NCBI RefSeq assembly: GCF_006636215.1
Contig: NZ_VIFM01000003.1
Span: 62,001-126,000 of the forward strand
From: Myxococcus llanfairpwllgwyngyllgogerychwyrndrobwllllantysiliogogogochensis
Lineage (GTDB): Bacteria; Myxococcota; Myxococcia; Myxococcales; Myxococcaceae
Length of the DNA: 64,000 nucleotides
Direction: 5' to 3'
Both the position numbers and the translations under genes were made by a program. Below are positions 43,713 through 52,100 of the stretch, piece after piece. The stretch's first letter is position 1. The number at the start of each line of letters is the position of its first letter. The notes beneath the pieces are model-generated. The model did no database searches, was not told the origin of the DNA, and saw only the letters and a list, made by a program, of their open reading frames with translations.

Positions 43713-44306
43713 GTGAGCGTGACTGTCTTGCCCCCTTCCTTCTATGCGCGGCCGGCCCTGGTGGTGGCGCGGGAGCTGCTCGGGACCCTCCTCGTGGTGC
43801 GAGACGCCACCGGACTTCGTCGGGTGGGGCGCATCGTGGAGACGGAGGCGTACATCGGCGAACACGACCTGGCCTGTCACGCGGCCAAGGGGCTCACCCC
43901 GCGCACGGAGGTGATGTTCGGGCCCCCGGGGCGGGCGTACATGTACCTCATCTACGGCATGCACCACTGCTTCAACGTCGTCACGGACGCGCCCGGGGTG
44001 GGGGCCGCGGTGCTGGTGCGCGCGGTGGAGCCGGTGGAGGGCCTGGAGGCCGGGGCGCGCACGGACGGGCCCGGCAAGCTGTGCAAGGCCCTGGGGTTGA
44101 CCTTGACGCACAACCGGATGGACCTGGCCTCCCCCGGGCTGCACCTGCTGCCGGGGGTGGACGTGGCCGAGGCGCGGGTGGAGCGCGGGCCGCGCATCGG
44201 CGTGGACTACGCGGGGGCGTGGGCCCAGGAGCCCTTCCGGCTCTGGGTCCGGGACAGTCAACACGTCAGCAAGCGGCCGGCGACGAGGGCTCGTAACCGG
44301 CCTTGA
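43713..44306 (+). CDS. DNA-3-methyladenine glycosylase (AAG/MPG family)
   Basis: 197 residues. LPPSFYARPALVVARELLGT at the start, VGRIVETEAYIGEHDLACHA with the catalytic Glu, MFGPPGRAYMYLIYGMHHCF, and DGPGKLCKALGLTLTHNRMD are all conserved in the alkyladenine glycosylase family. It removes alkylated purines in base-excision repair. The GTG start has no ribosome site but sits right after a -10-like element. Its stop overlaps a possible TTG start of the sigma factor gene. Confidence 0.92.
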   Translation: MSVTVLPPSFYARPALVVARELLGTLLVVRDATGLRRVGRIVETEAYIGEHDLACHAAKGLTPRTEVMFGPPGRAYMYLIYGMHHCFNVVTDAPGVGAAVLVRAVEPVEGLEAGARTDGPGKLCKALGLTLTHNRMDLASPGLHLLPGVDVAEARVERGPRIGVDYAGAWAQEPFRLWVRDSQHVSKRPATRARNRP

Positions 44307-44341
44307 CGAAGGCGCTTCCGGCTGGTTGGGTGCGCCCCGCC

Positions 44342-44956
44342 ATGCCTGACGAGGTCGCCACGGAAGATGATCGCCAGCTCCTCGCCCGCGCGCAGGATGG
44401 GGACATGTCCGCCTTCGAGGCCCTGGTGGAGTCCCACCAGGACAAGGTGTACGGTCTCGCCCTGCGGATGACCCGCTCGGAGGCGGACGCCGCCGAAATC
44501 ACCCAGGACACCTTCCTGTCGGCCTACCAACATCTCAAGGATTTTCGCGGGGATGCGGCCTTCGGCTCGTGGGTGCACCGGATAGCGGCCAACCATGCGC
44601 TGATGCGCCTGCGCCACCGCCGGGTGACGCAGGCCGCCGAGGCGGAGCTCCAGGGGCCGGAATTCACCCCCCGGGGTACGCTCGCGGACTACCCGGTGTC
44701 CGACTGGAGCCGGGACGCCGAGGAGAAGGCGCTGGACGCCGAGCTGGGGCATGCCATCCGACAAGCGGCGGATCGGCTGCCTGAGGGGTATCGTGAGGTC
44801 TTCCTCTTGAAAGACGTGGACGGCCTCAGTTACGAACAGATTGCAGAGGTGACGGGGGATTCCATTCCCGCCATCAAGAGCCGCCTGCACCGGGCTCGTC
44901 TCGCGCTCCGGGAGGCGATCGACGCCTTCTACAACCGGGACAATCGCGGGCCGTGA
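44342..44956 (+). CDS. ECF-type RNA polymerase sigma factor
   Basis: 204 residues from ATG (MPDEVATEDDRQ); an in-frame TTG 13 codons upstream overlaps the previous stop and could also be used. Region 2: ALVESHQDKVYGLALRMT and EITQDTFLSAYQHLKDFRGD. Region 4: LPEGYREVFLLKDVDGLSYE and SIPAIKSRLHRARLALREAI. These are typical of ECF sigma factors. An anti-sigma factor with zinc finger is encoded directly downstream, and rlmN follows. It likely activates its own operon in response to a signal sensed by the anti-sigma factor. Confidence 0.92.
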   Translation: MPDEVATEDDRQLLARAQDGDMSAFEALVESHQDKVYGLALRMTRSEADAAEITQDTFLSAYQHLKDFRGDAAFGSWVHRIAANHALMRLRHRRVTQAAEAELQGPEFTPRGTLADYPVSDWSRDAEEKALDAELGHAIRQAADRLPEGYREVFLLKDVDGLSYEQIAEVTGDSIPAIKSRLHRARLALREAIDAFYNRDNRGP

Positions 44957-45001
44957 AACGCAACTGGGGGGCTCCGCATCTTCCGAAGCGAGGACGAGGG
45001 C

Positions 45002-45265
45002 GTGCCGCAGCCAGCCGAGGTTCGGATGTACACCTGTAAAGACTCAATCAACCTCCTGCTGGAATACCTCGAGGGCGAGATGTCGCCCGAGGAGTCGCGC
45101 CACCTCCAGGAGCACCTGTCGGGGTGCTCCCCCTGTGAGGAGTTCTTGAACACGTACCGGGCGACGCCCAGTCTGTGCAAGCGCGCGCTGGCGGCGAGGA
45201 TGCCGAAGGAGGTCAGCTCCAAGCTGACGGAGTTCCTTCGCACCAAAATCAAGTCCGCCTCGTGA
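45002..45265 (+). CDS. Zinc-finger anti-sigma factor
   Basis: 87 residues from GTG, or 79 from an internal ATG (MYTCKDSINL). The ZAS signature is present: CKDS, then HLQEHLSGCSPC (H-x3-C-x2-C), as in RsrA/ChrR-type anti-sigma factors, which release their ECF sigma factor on oxidation or metal change. It has no membrane segment, so it would be cytoplasmic. It lies 45 bases after the sigma gene and its stop overlaps the rlmN start. Confidence 0.86.
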   Translation: MPQPAEVRMYTCKDSINLLLEYLEGEMSPEESRHLQEHLSGCSPCEEFLNTYRATPSLCKRALAARMPKEVSSKLTEFLRTKIKSAS

Positions 45266-46338
45266 ACCTGAAGCAACTGTCGCTGCCGGAGCTGTCGGAG
45301 GCGCTCGCGCCCTTCGCCCCGTCCCCCACCGCGGTCCGCAAGGTGTTCGCCGCCGTCTTCGCCCACGGGCTCGGCTCGGTGGAGGAAGTGGCGCGCTCGC
45401 CGCAGGTCCCCCGGCGGGTGGCCGACCACCTGAAGGCCCACGCCGAGATGCCCAGCCTCCAGGTGGTGGAGCGGCGCCGGGCGGACGACGGCTTCGTGAA
45501 GTACCTCTTCGACTCGCCGCTGGGTGGGCGGATCGAGGCCGTCCGGATTCCCATCTTCGACGAGAAGTATGTCGTCTGCGTGTCCAGCCAGGTGGGCTGC
45601 GCGCTGGCGTGCGACTTCTGCATGACGGGGAAGTTGGGTTTCAAACGGAACCTCCAGACCTGGGAGATTCTGGACCAGGTGCTTCAGGTGAGGGCGGAGG
45701 CGGACCGGCCGGTGCGGGGTGTGGTGTTCATGGGGATGGGGGAGCCGCTGCTCAACTACAAGGAGACGTTGCGAGCGGCGGGTATCCTGTCGAATCCGGC
45801 GGGCTTCTCGATTTCGGGGCAGTCCATCACCTTCTCCACGGCGGGGCATGTGCCGGCGATTCGGCGCTACACGCGAGAGGGGCATCCGTACCGGCTGGCC
45901 TTCTCGGTGACGAGCGCGATTCCGGAGAAGCGGATGAAGGTGCTTCCGATTGAGAAGACGCATCCGTTGCCGGAGTTGATTGAGGCGATTCGCGAGTACA
46001 GCCAGGTGCGGCGCGAGCGGGCGATGATTGCCTATGTGGCGATTCGCGGGTTCAACCTGGAGCGGGAGGACGCGGAGGCGTTGAAGGTGGCCTTCGAGGG
46101 GATTCCCATCAAGGTGGACCTCATCGACGTGACGGACCCGACGGGGAAGTACGAGCCGCCGACGGCGGAGGAGCTGAGCGCGTTCCGTGATTACTTGCAG
46201 ATCCTGAAGGCGCCGGTGGCGCGGCGGTATTCAGGGGGCAAGGAGATTGGGGCGGCGTGCGGCACGTTGGCGGCGACGCAGTACGGGGGCACGGTGATGC
46301 CGGCGCCCGTGTCCGAGTCGACTTCGACCACCACGTGA
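45262..46338 (+). CDS. rlmN: 23S rRNA/tRNA adenine-C2 methyltransferase RlmN
   Basis: 358 residues from GTG overlapping the anti-sigma stop. A radical-SAM cluster CxxxCxxC is in GCALACDFCMTGKLGFKRN. FMGMGEPLLNYKETLRAA and SFTFSTAG-type segments (here ITFSTAGHVPAI) are typical, and the late Cys of GAACGTLAA is the catalytic Cys of the RlmN mechanism. Methylates A2503 of 23S rRNA and A37 of some tRNAs. The C-terminus carries a short Ser/Thr tail (SESTSTTT). Translation is coupled to the sigma/anti-sigma pair, unusual for rlmN. Confidence 0.93.
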   Translation: MNLKQLSLPELSEALAPFAPSPTAVRKVFAAVFAHGLGSVEEVARSPQVPRRVADHLKAHAEMPSLQVVERRRADDGFVKYLFDSPLGGRIEAVRIPIFDEKYVVCVSSQVGCALACDFCMTGKLGFKRNLQTWEILDQVLQVRAEADRPVRGVVFMGMGEPLLNYKETLRAAGILSNPAGFSISGQSITFSTAGHVPAIRRYTREGHPYRLAFSVTSAIPEKRMKVLPIEKTHPLPELIEAIREYSQVRRERAMIAYVAIRGFNLEREDAEALKVAFEGIPIKVDLIDVTDPTGKYEPPTAEELSAFRDYLQILKAPVARRYSGGKEIGAACGTLAATQYGGTVMPAPVSESTSTTT

Positions 46339-46465
46339 CAATCGGCCCTGTCGGGCGAGCCGAGGGTGCGGGGTGAGGCGGGTAGGGTGCGTGGGTTTCC
46401 GGGGCCCTCCGGCTGGTGCCAAGGCATTCAGGGAGCAGGCCATCCGGTGACGGAGGCGCGTACCC

Positions 46466-46873
46466 GTGTCCCTGCTCTCGGAGTTCAAGCAGTTCGCCCT
46501 GAAGGGCAACGTGGTGGACCTGGCGGTGGCGGTGGTGATGGGGAACGCGTTCTCCGCCATTGTGACCGCGGTGGTGGCGGACCTGGTGATGCCAGTGGTC
46601 GGCGCGGTGCTGCCTGGAGGTGACTGGCGCAACGCGACGGCGACACCACTGAATCTACGGCTGGGGCACCTGCTGGGCGCGGTGCTCGACTTCCTCATCA
46701 TCGCGTCGGTGCTGTTCATCGTGGTGGCGAAGGTGGGGCAGGCGTGGGCGAAGCGAGGGAAGAAGGGTGAGCCCGCGCCGGTCGCGACGAAGGTGTGCCC
46801 GGAGTGCCGTGAGACGATTCCGGTGGAGGCCCGGCGGTGCCGGGCGTGTACTTCGGTGCTGGTGACGGTGTGA
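46466..46873 (+). CDS. mscL: Large-conductance mechanosensitive channel with C-terminal zinc ribbon
   Basis: 135 residues. The first helix is conserved (LLSEFKQFALKGNVVDLAVA with the gate region VVMGNAFSAIVTAVV), followed by the periplasmic loop and second helix (LDFLIIASVLFIVVAKV). The C-terminus departs from classic MscL: CPECRETIPVEARRCRACTS forms a CxxC-x(11)-CxxC zinc-ribbon-like motif in place of the usual helical bundle. Role: release of solutes under hypo-osmotic shock. It is transcribed separately downstream of rlmN. Confidence 0.92.
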   Translation: MSLLSEFKQFALKGNVVDLAVAVVMGNAFSAIVTAVVADLVMPVVGAVLPGGDWRNATATPLNLRLGHLLGAVLDFLIIASVLFIVVAKVGQAWAKRGKKGEPAPVATKVCPECRETIPVEARRCRACTSVLVTV

Positions 46874-46908
46874 GGTAATGGCGGGTGCTTCACACCGGAC
46901 GACCGGCG

Positions 46909-47586
46909 TCACGGAGCCTGGCGGCTGGGCTTATTGGAGCGGCCTCGACTTGCCTTGGTGCTTTGTGGCGTCTTGGCGAGGTCTGACTGTCGAGGCACCC
47001 ACCCGGGGGATTCGGAGTCGTACCACTCCTGCTTTCTGAGCCAGTCGTCGAAGCGAAGGAAGATGGTCCTGGGGCCGTCCATGGTCTTTCGCTCGGCGAG
47101 GAAGGTCTCGAGGGTGTCGAGCAGGAAGGCGACGTTCTCGGGCTTCTCTTCCGTGGGGTCGAACTTCGGGTGACCTGATTTGCGTGCCAGGAGAACCACG
47201 AGCCCTGACCAACCGAAGTTGGACCCACTGTCGACCTTGACGATCAGCCACTCACGAAATCCGAAAAGGAGCCCACCACCCCACGCAGCGTCGAATCCAT
47301 GAACGAAGTTGGCGCAGGCGTCAGCACTTGGGTGTGCGAGATGCATCTCCGGAAACTTTCTGACGTGGTCCAGGACATCGGGCAGGTGTGAGGGATTGCG
47401 CCGAGGAGAGGCCGAGGACGTACTCTTCTTGGTGCTGTGGCGGCGTGGAGTGGATGGCGGCACGGTGGGCGTTTCCCAGGATGCGGTGAAAGGAGCCCTC
47501 GGCGCGAGTGTTCCAGGGGCGTTGGAGGTGATAGAGGGGGGGCCTTGATGCCAGTCATCCAGCGGGTTGAAGAATCCAGTCGTCAC
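46909..47586 (-). CDS. Unknown protein at the end of the RHS-1 immunity cluster
   Basis: 225 residues from the first start; the first 60 are Thr/Pro/Ser-rich and poorly ordered, so the folded part may begin nearer residue 80 (MHLAHPSADACANFVHGFDA). The central part (AWGGGLLFGFREWLIVKVDS, then GWSGLVVLLARKSGHPKFDP) looks like a real globular domain. No family recognised. It lies downstream of a barstar-family gene on the same strand. By position it may be an orphan immunity protein (inference). The C-terminus is Arg/Lys/Ser-rich. Confidence 0.55.
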   Translation of the reverse strand: MTTGFFNPLDDWHQGPPSITSNAPGTLAPRAPFTASWETPTVPPSTPRRHSTKKSTSSASPRRNPSHLPDVLDHVRKFPEMHLAHPSADACANFVHGFDAAWGGGLLFGFREWLIVKVDSGSNFGWSGLVVLLARKSGHPKFDPTEEKPENVAFLLDTLETFLAERKTMDGPRTIFLRFDDWLRKQEWYDSESPGWVPRQSDLAKTPQSTKASRGRSNKPSRQAP

Positions 47587-47642
47587 CCTTGTACGAACAT
47601 CGATCCATGCGACGTAGATTCACGGATGATTGTATTTGGAGC

Positions 47643-47918
47643 TCATGTCTCGGATTCCTGGCGCTGTGTTTCGTTGAGCTCCTCCCTTCTGATTCGCGCT
47701 CCGTCAAAGGCGACAATGGCAGCGCAGATGTCGCGTGGGTAGGCAGCCACCCTCCCATTTCTTCTCATGGATATGTCCGGGCTGGGGTTGGCTATCTGTA
47801 TGTTGTTGATGGGTTTGACGGAGGATTGAGCAGTGGTCAGGACTCCTTCGTTCTGGAGAGTGACCTCGTAGAGTCCTGTTCTAATGGTCTTGATGGAAGT
47901 GATGATCAAGTGAACCAA
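47643..47918 (-). CDS. Small unknown protein in the RHS-1 immunity cluster
   Basis: 91 residues from TTG with GGGAGAAG just upstream. The sequence (LIITSIKTIRTGLYEVTLQN, NIQIANPSPDISMRRNGRVA) has the look of a compact beta-rich protein; base composition is less GC-rich than the neighbours, suggesting transfer. It follows the barstar gene by about 60 bases. No family recognised. An overlapping plus-strand frame exists but is less convincing. Confidence 0.5.
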   Translation of the reverse strand: MVHLIITSIKTIRTGLYEVTLQNEGVLTTAQSSVKPINNIQIANPSPDISMRRNGRVAAYPRDICAAIVAFDGARIRREELNETQRQESET

Positions 47919-47979
47919 GGCTTCTCCCGAAGAGTATTCGTGAAAGCTCCGGTCGTCAGTTCGTAGGATGCACCCTGTG

Positions 47980-48786
47980 TCAGGGAGTCAGTGCGAGGTA
48001 TTCGCGTGCGAAAGCCTCTGTGTTCTCTTGGACGCCCAAGGCGAGGGCCTCGCGAAGGAGCGCCGCGCACGAACGAGCATCATCGTACGGGATTCGTTCA
48101 CCGGGGGCCCGCCTGTTCAGATTGAGCAGGATGACCAGGATGCGTACCGCAGTCTCCCTTAGTCCGGCCTCTTCGTGGATGCAAAGACTGGGAAGTGCTC
48201 TCGCGAGACGTATCCGGTCCCAACTCCGCATCGTGAATGCCACCGAGAGCGCATTCACGAGTTGACGCGTTGACCCGTCACGTTGCTCGACGATGTTCAT
48301 CACGAAGTCGAAGCCTTCGGCCTTCAGCGAGGTGAACTCATCTTGGACTGGATAAGGAAGGCTGCCAGCCCGGGCCAGTTCCGCCTTGAGCCGTCGCCAG
48401 GGGGACCTGGGCCGGATGTCAGCGAGTGGCGCCAGGACTTGGTGACGACAACTCTGCGGAAACACCACATCCAGCGAGTAGGCATCCCCGGGCCGCCAGC
48501 TCCGGGAGGCCTCCTCCAGCACATGCACGTAGGCACCGAGGTCTTCGGTGGAAAGGGTGGGAAGTTCGTCATGGAGGAGGGTGACCTTCCCGGCGGGAAG
48601 CCAGGACAGGTCTCTGAGGACATCCAAGAGCGCATCCCAATTCTGCCCGAAGTGGGCTGGCAACCGGAGCGCGGCTTCAAGCACGTTCATCAACTGCTGC
48701 TTGCTTGAGATGCCGGCGGAGATGCGTCCGACATGTGCCCCGGCGGGCTGGAGCGCTTCTGGATTCTTGACGAAGTGAAGTGGCAT
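47980..48786 (-). CDS. Barstar family protein with extra C-terminal domain
   Basis: 268 residues. Residues 20-95 match barstar: ISSKQQLMNVLEAALRLPAH, then FGQNWDALLDVLRDLSWLPA with the conserved NWDAL helix, and LHDELPTLSTEDLGAYVHVL. Barstar proteins block barnase-type RNases. A second, helical domain of about 150 residues (KAELARAGSLPYPVQ onward) is not part of the classic fold. The upstream RHS toxin ends in an ADP-ribosyltransferase-like domain, not barnase, so this may be an immunity gene kept from an earlier toxin, or a broader barstar-like inhibitor (inference). Confidence 0.82.
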   Translation of the reverse strand: MPLHFVKNPEALQPAGAHVGRISAGISSKQQLMNVLEAALRLPAHFGQNWDALLDVLRDLSWLPAGKVTLLHDELPTLSTEDLGAYVHVLEEASRSWRPGDAYSLDVVFPQSCRHQVLAPLADIRPRSPWRRLKAELARAGSLPYPVQDEFTSLKAEGFDFVMNIVEQRDGSTRQLVNALSVAFTMRSWDRIRLARALPSLCIHEEAGLRETAVRILVILLNLNRRAPGERIPYDDARSCAALLREALALGVQENTEAFAREYLALTP

Positions 48787-49104
48787 GGTGCGCTATTGGC
48801 TCGCGTAGGTAAGGTTCAGGATAATTCCGGCGCCAGGGCTCCGTGCAACATCCGGGGCCTGACGCCGGTTCGATGTGCCGCTCCAGTGCCCGAAGTGGGC
48901 GTCGCCGAATCCCGGCAAGCTAGGGTGGATCGAGTGAGTCTCGAACGATCACTCACGCCTCGTTCGACTGGAACCCAGCCCACAGGTGACATGGCGGCGT
49001 ATGGGCCGGATTTCGAATCCGCGAGTCGCGGAGTCAGCGGCCTTGTGAGAGGCGCTTGGTGTTCTCCTCAACCCCCAGGAGTGGACCCGGGGGTGATTAT
49101 CCTA
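48787..49104. other. Intergenic stretch between RHS-1 and barstar genes
   Basis: About 320 bases with no convincing gene. A GGATT-TCG-AATCC palindrome at about 49011-49023 resembles a tRNA T-arm, but no cloverleaf can be folded around it. CCCCCAGGAGTGGACCCGGGGG at about 49072 is a hairpin-like element just past the RHS-1 stop. Nothing else seen. Confidence 0.4.
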
Positions 49105-52100
49105 TTACAATTTAGACCGACGGAGAATAATTTCGCCCGATTCGATGGCTTGATTGAACTCATCGAGGAGGTCCTTCGATAGGATTCTCTCGAAGCCGCT
49201 GCCCCCTGAGATGTCTGGGAACTCGAGGTCCATCGCTGCTCCGATGGGTTCCCGGTTGAGTTCGTCGATGCCAAACTTCTTGGCGAGTTCCTCGGGAATC
49301 TTGATCTCGATGAGGCTCCTTGACTTCGCCAGGATGTCATTCGTGTGGTTCCGGGGAGCTTGATTGGCGAAGAACTCCGCTGTGGCCCGCTCTTCTGCGA
49401 AGAACACAGCGCCCTTGGTTCCTGCCCTGAACCCGCGTGCTTTGTAGAGAAGGCTTCCCATGATCTTGGCGGCGCGGTTTCCCGTCGTGCCGTGGAAGAG
49501 CGTGATGAACTTCTTCGGGTTGGCGAGGTTCTTCAGCAGTCCCACGCCACTGCTGGCGCCCTTTCCTCCCGGATAGAGAGCAGCGCCGGACGCCATGACA
49601 TAGAAGGCGGATTTACCGATGCCCATTCCGCAGTCCAGTGCTCTGGACGAGGTGCAGGCGGACCCTGCCTGGTTGACGCTCTGTCCCGCCGAGACGAACG
49701 GGATGAACTCGTTGATGGCGAGACTGGCCGCCGCGACCTTGCTGATAGGCGCGTAGCGGTCGTACTCCACCGATGCGTTGACCATGCTGTCGTACTGCCC
49801 GTTCGCTATGGCCCTGGCCGCATGGCAGGACAGCATCGACCCGCAGGGAATCAGGTCATTGAGGGCTCTCGAGATGTTGGCGGCCGCCGTCAGCAGCGAC
49901 GTTCGTGTGGACGTGGACGAACCCGCGCTTTGCCCGATGTCGTTCGTGTGGCGCGCATCGGGCTGGGCCTTCGCATCGTCGAGAGTCTCGACGCTTGGAA
50001 CCTTGAGGTCGATGCTGGGCAGGTACAGGGCTGGCCCTGTCGCGGACTGGTGCCAAGCCAGCGCGTTCATCATCATGCTTTGGTTTGACTGTGGTGCCCC
50101 CGTCCACCCGCCGTCCCAGCGGCTCACCAGTCCTCCCACATAAGGTGAGAATCCACTCGGGTCCGTGTAGCGCGTGGGATTGTTCAGCACGTAGGAGTAG
50201 GCGTTGTGCGACTGCGCCGAGCCCGGCTGGGCGATGACCGGGTCCACGCTGAGGAACTTCATCAGCCGTGGGTCATAGACACGCCCGCGCATGTTGATGA
50301 GGCCCAGCTCGTCGTCATGCTCATGCCCTGTGAATCCACGACGCGCGCCAGAGTGGCCTGAGGTGAAGGCCTGAGCCAGATTGCTCGCCTGCCTCCTGGC
50401 CCCGAAGGGCTCGTACTTGATGCGCTCAAGGACGGTGCCCGAGGCGTCGGTGACGGTGTCGGGGCTGCCCTGCGGATCATTGAGGAAGTAGCGCGTGGAC
50501 TCCGTGGTGGAGCCCTCATCCCAGGAGACCTCGGCGATAACTCCCTCGGGACTGGGGATGTTGAGGATGTGGGTGGTGGTCAGTCCCTTCTTGCGACGCT
50601 GGTAGAGGCCCCCGAGGTAAACGGTCTCCTCCTGGCCGTCCGCGGAACGCTTGCGGACGCGGGTGCCCGAGGCGTCGTAGTCGAAGAGGACGGTGCCACT
50701 CGACGAGGTGACGCTCTCGGGAAGATTGAAGGAGGTGTACTGCGCCGCGCGAACCAGGGCGCCCTGGGCATTACGCGAAGCAATCTGGTTGCCGCGATGG
50801 TCGTACTCGTAGGTGAAGGACTCGGCGCCGAGCTGGGCTTGTTTGACAGCGTGAGGGCCACCCGTGTTGCCTGACGTGTAGTCGAGCGTGGCGGAGGGCT
50901 CCGAGCCAGCGACGGGAGCGCGGCTGAGTATGTTGCCGAGCTTGTCGTACTGGAACTGGACGTCGAGGTTCTGGCAGTTCTGCTGAACCTTCCAGCGCTC
51001 GAGGCGGTCGAGCGCGTCGTAGGTGTACTTCTGGGTGACGCCGAGCTCGAGGTCGTGACGCGCCGAGAGATTGTCGTTCTCGGTGTACTCGTAGGCGAGC
51101 CGCTGGACGTTGTTGCCGCCGCGCCTGGCCTCCGTGAAGCGCAGTCGGCCCTGGGTGTCATAGCGGAAGATGCGTGCGACACCGTTGCCATAATGGGCTG
51201 TCTTGAGCCGGCCCATGCTGTCCTGCTCGTAAGCCCGCCAGTAATTGGTGATGGAGTTGCTCCGGTAGATGCTCGAGAGGTCTCCTCGGTCCTCATATGA
51301 GCGGTTGACCGAGAAGAGCGTGCCATTGATCGCCACGGGATAGGTGAGGCGTCTCATTCGGCCGTAGTCGTCGTACTGCCGGCTCATCACGAGTGTCTCG
51401 CCGCCCACGCGCTGCGCGAGGTCCGTCTCGCGACCGAAGGCGTCAAAGATGTAGTCCGTGATGACGACCCCACCGGGGTTGCCGACAGGGGTACGGGTCG
51501 CACGCGTCAGGCGGCGCATGGCACTTGGCCCGTCGTCGTACACATATTCCAGGCTCTCCTTCTGGTTGGTGGAGGAGAGGACGCGGCCGAGGAGGTCGCG
51601 CTGGTAGGTGGTGGTGATGCGCCCGGCCGCGCCGGTGGCTGCGTCGGACTGGCTCTTGAGCTCGCCGAATGCGTTGTAGAGGAAGAAGCGAGTCCCCGCG
51701 TTGGGGTCGACGGTGTGCTCCAGACGACCCTCGGTGTCGTAGAAGAGAGCGTTACGGTTGCCAGCCGGGTCGTCCATGAAGTCCAGGCGGCCGAAGGGGC
51801 CGTAGGAATACGTCATGGTCGCTTCCTTGGAGGTACCCACGGCCTCGGTGGTCTGGGTCATCAGTCCACGGAAGTCGACGAGAGTCTTCTTCACTTGGCC
51901 GAGCGCGTCCGTAGACATTGCCTGCGAGGAGTAGGGCGCGGGCGTGGAGTAGCTGAAGCTCTCGATGAGCTTGCCAGAGAGACCCGTGGTGCCATCACCG
52001 AAGCGGCGAGCAGCGACTCGGTTGAGCGCGTCGTACTCGTAGCCTTCCCACGTGGCTTGCTCGCTGCTGGTTCGGGGCATCTCCCGCTTCACCACGCGCC

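Noticed and set aside
47589..47966. Plus-strand open frame overlapping the 91-residue minus-strand gene
   Set aside because: It runs against the direction of the cluster, lacks a ribosome site and has a less protein-like sequence than the minus-strand frame.
49005..49040. T-arm-like GGATTTCGAATCC suggesting a tRNA or tRNA remnant
   Set aside because: No acceptor, D or anticodon stem could be matched around it; a short palindrome is enough to explain it.
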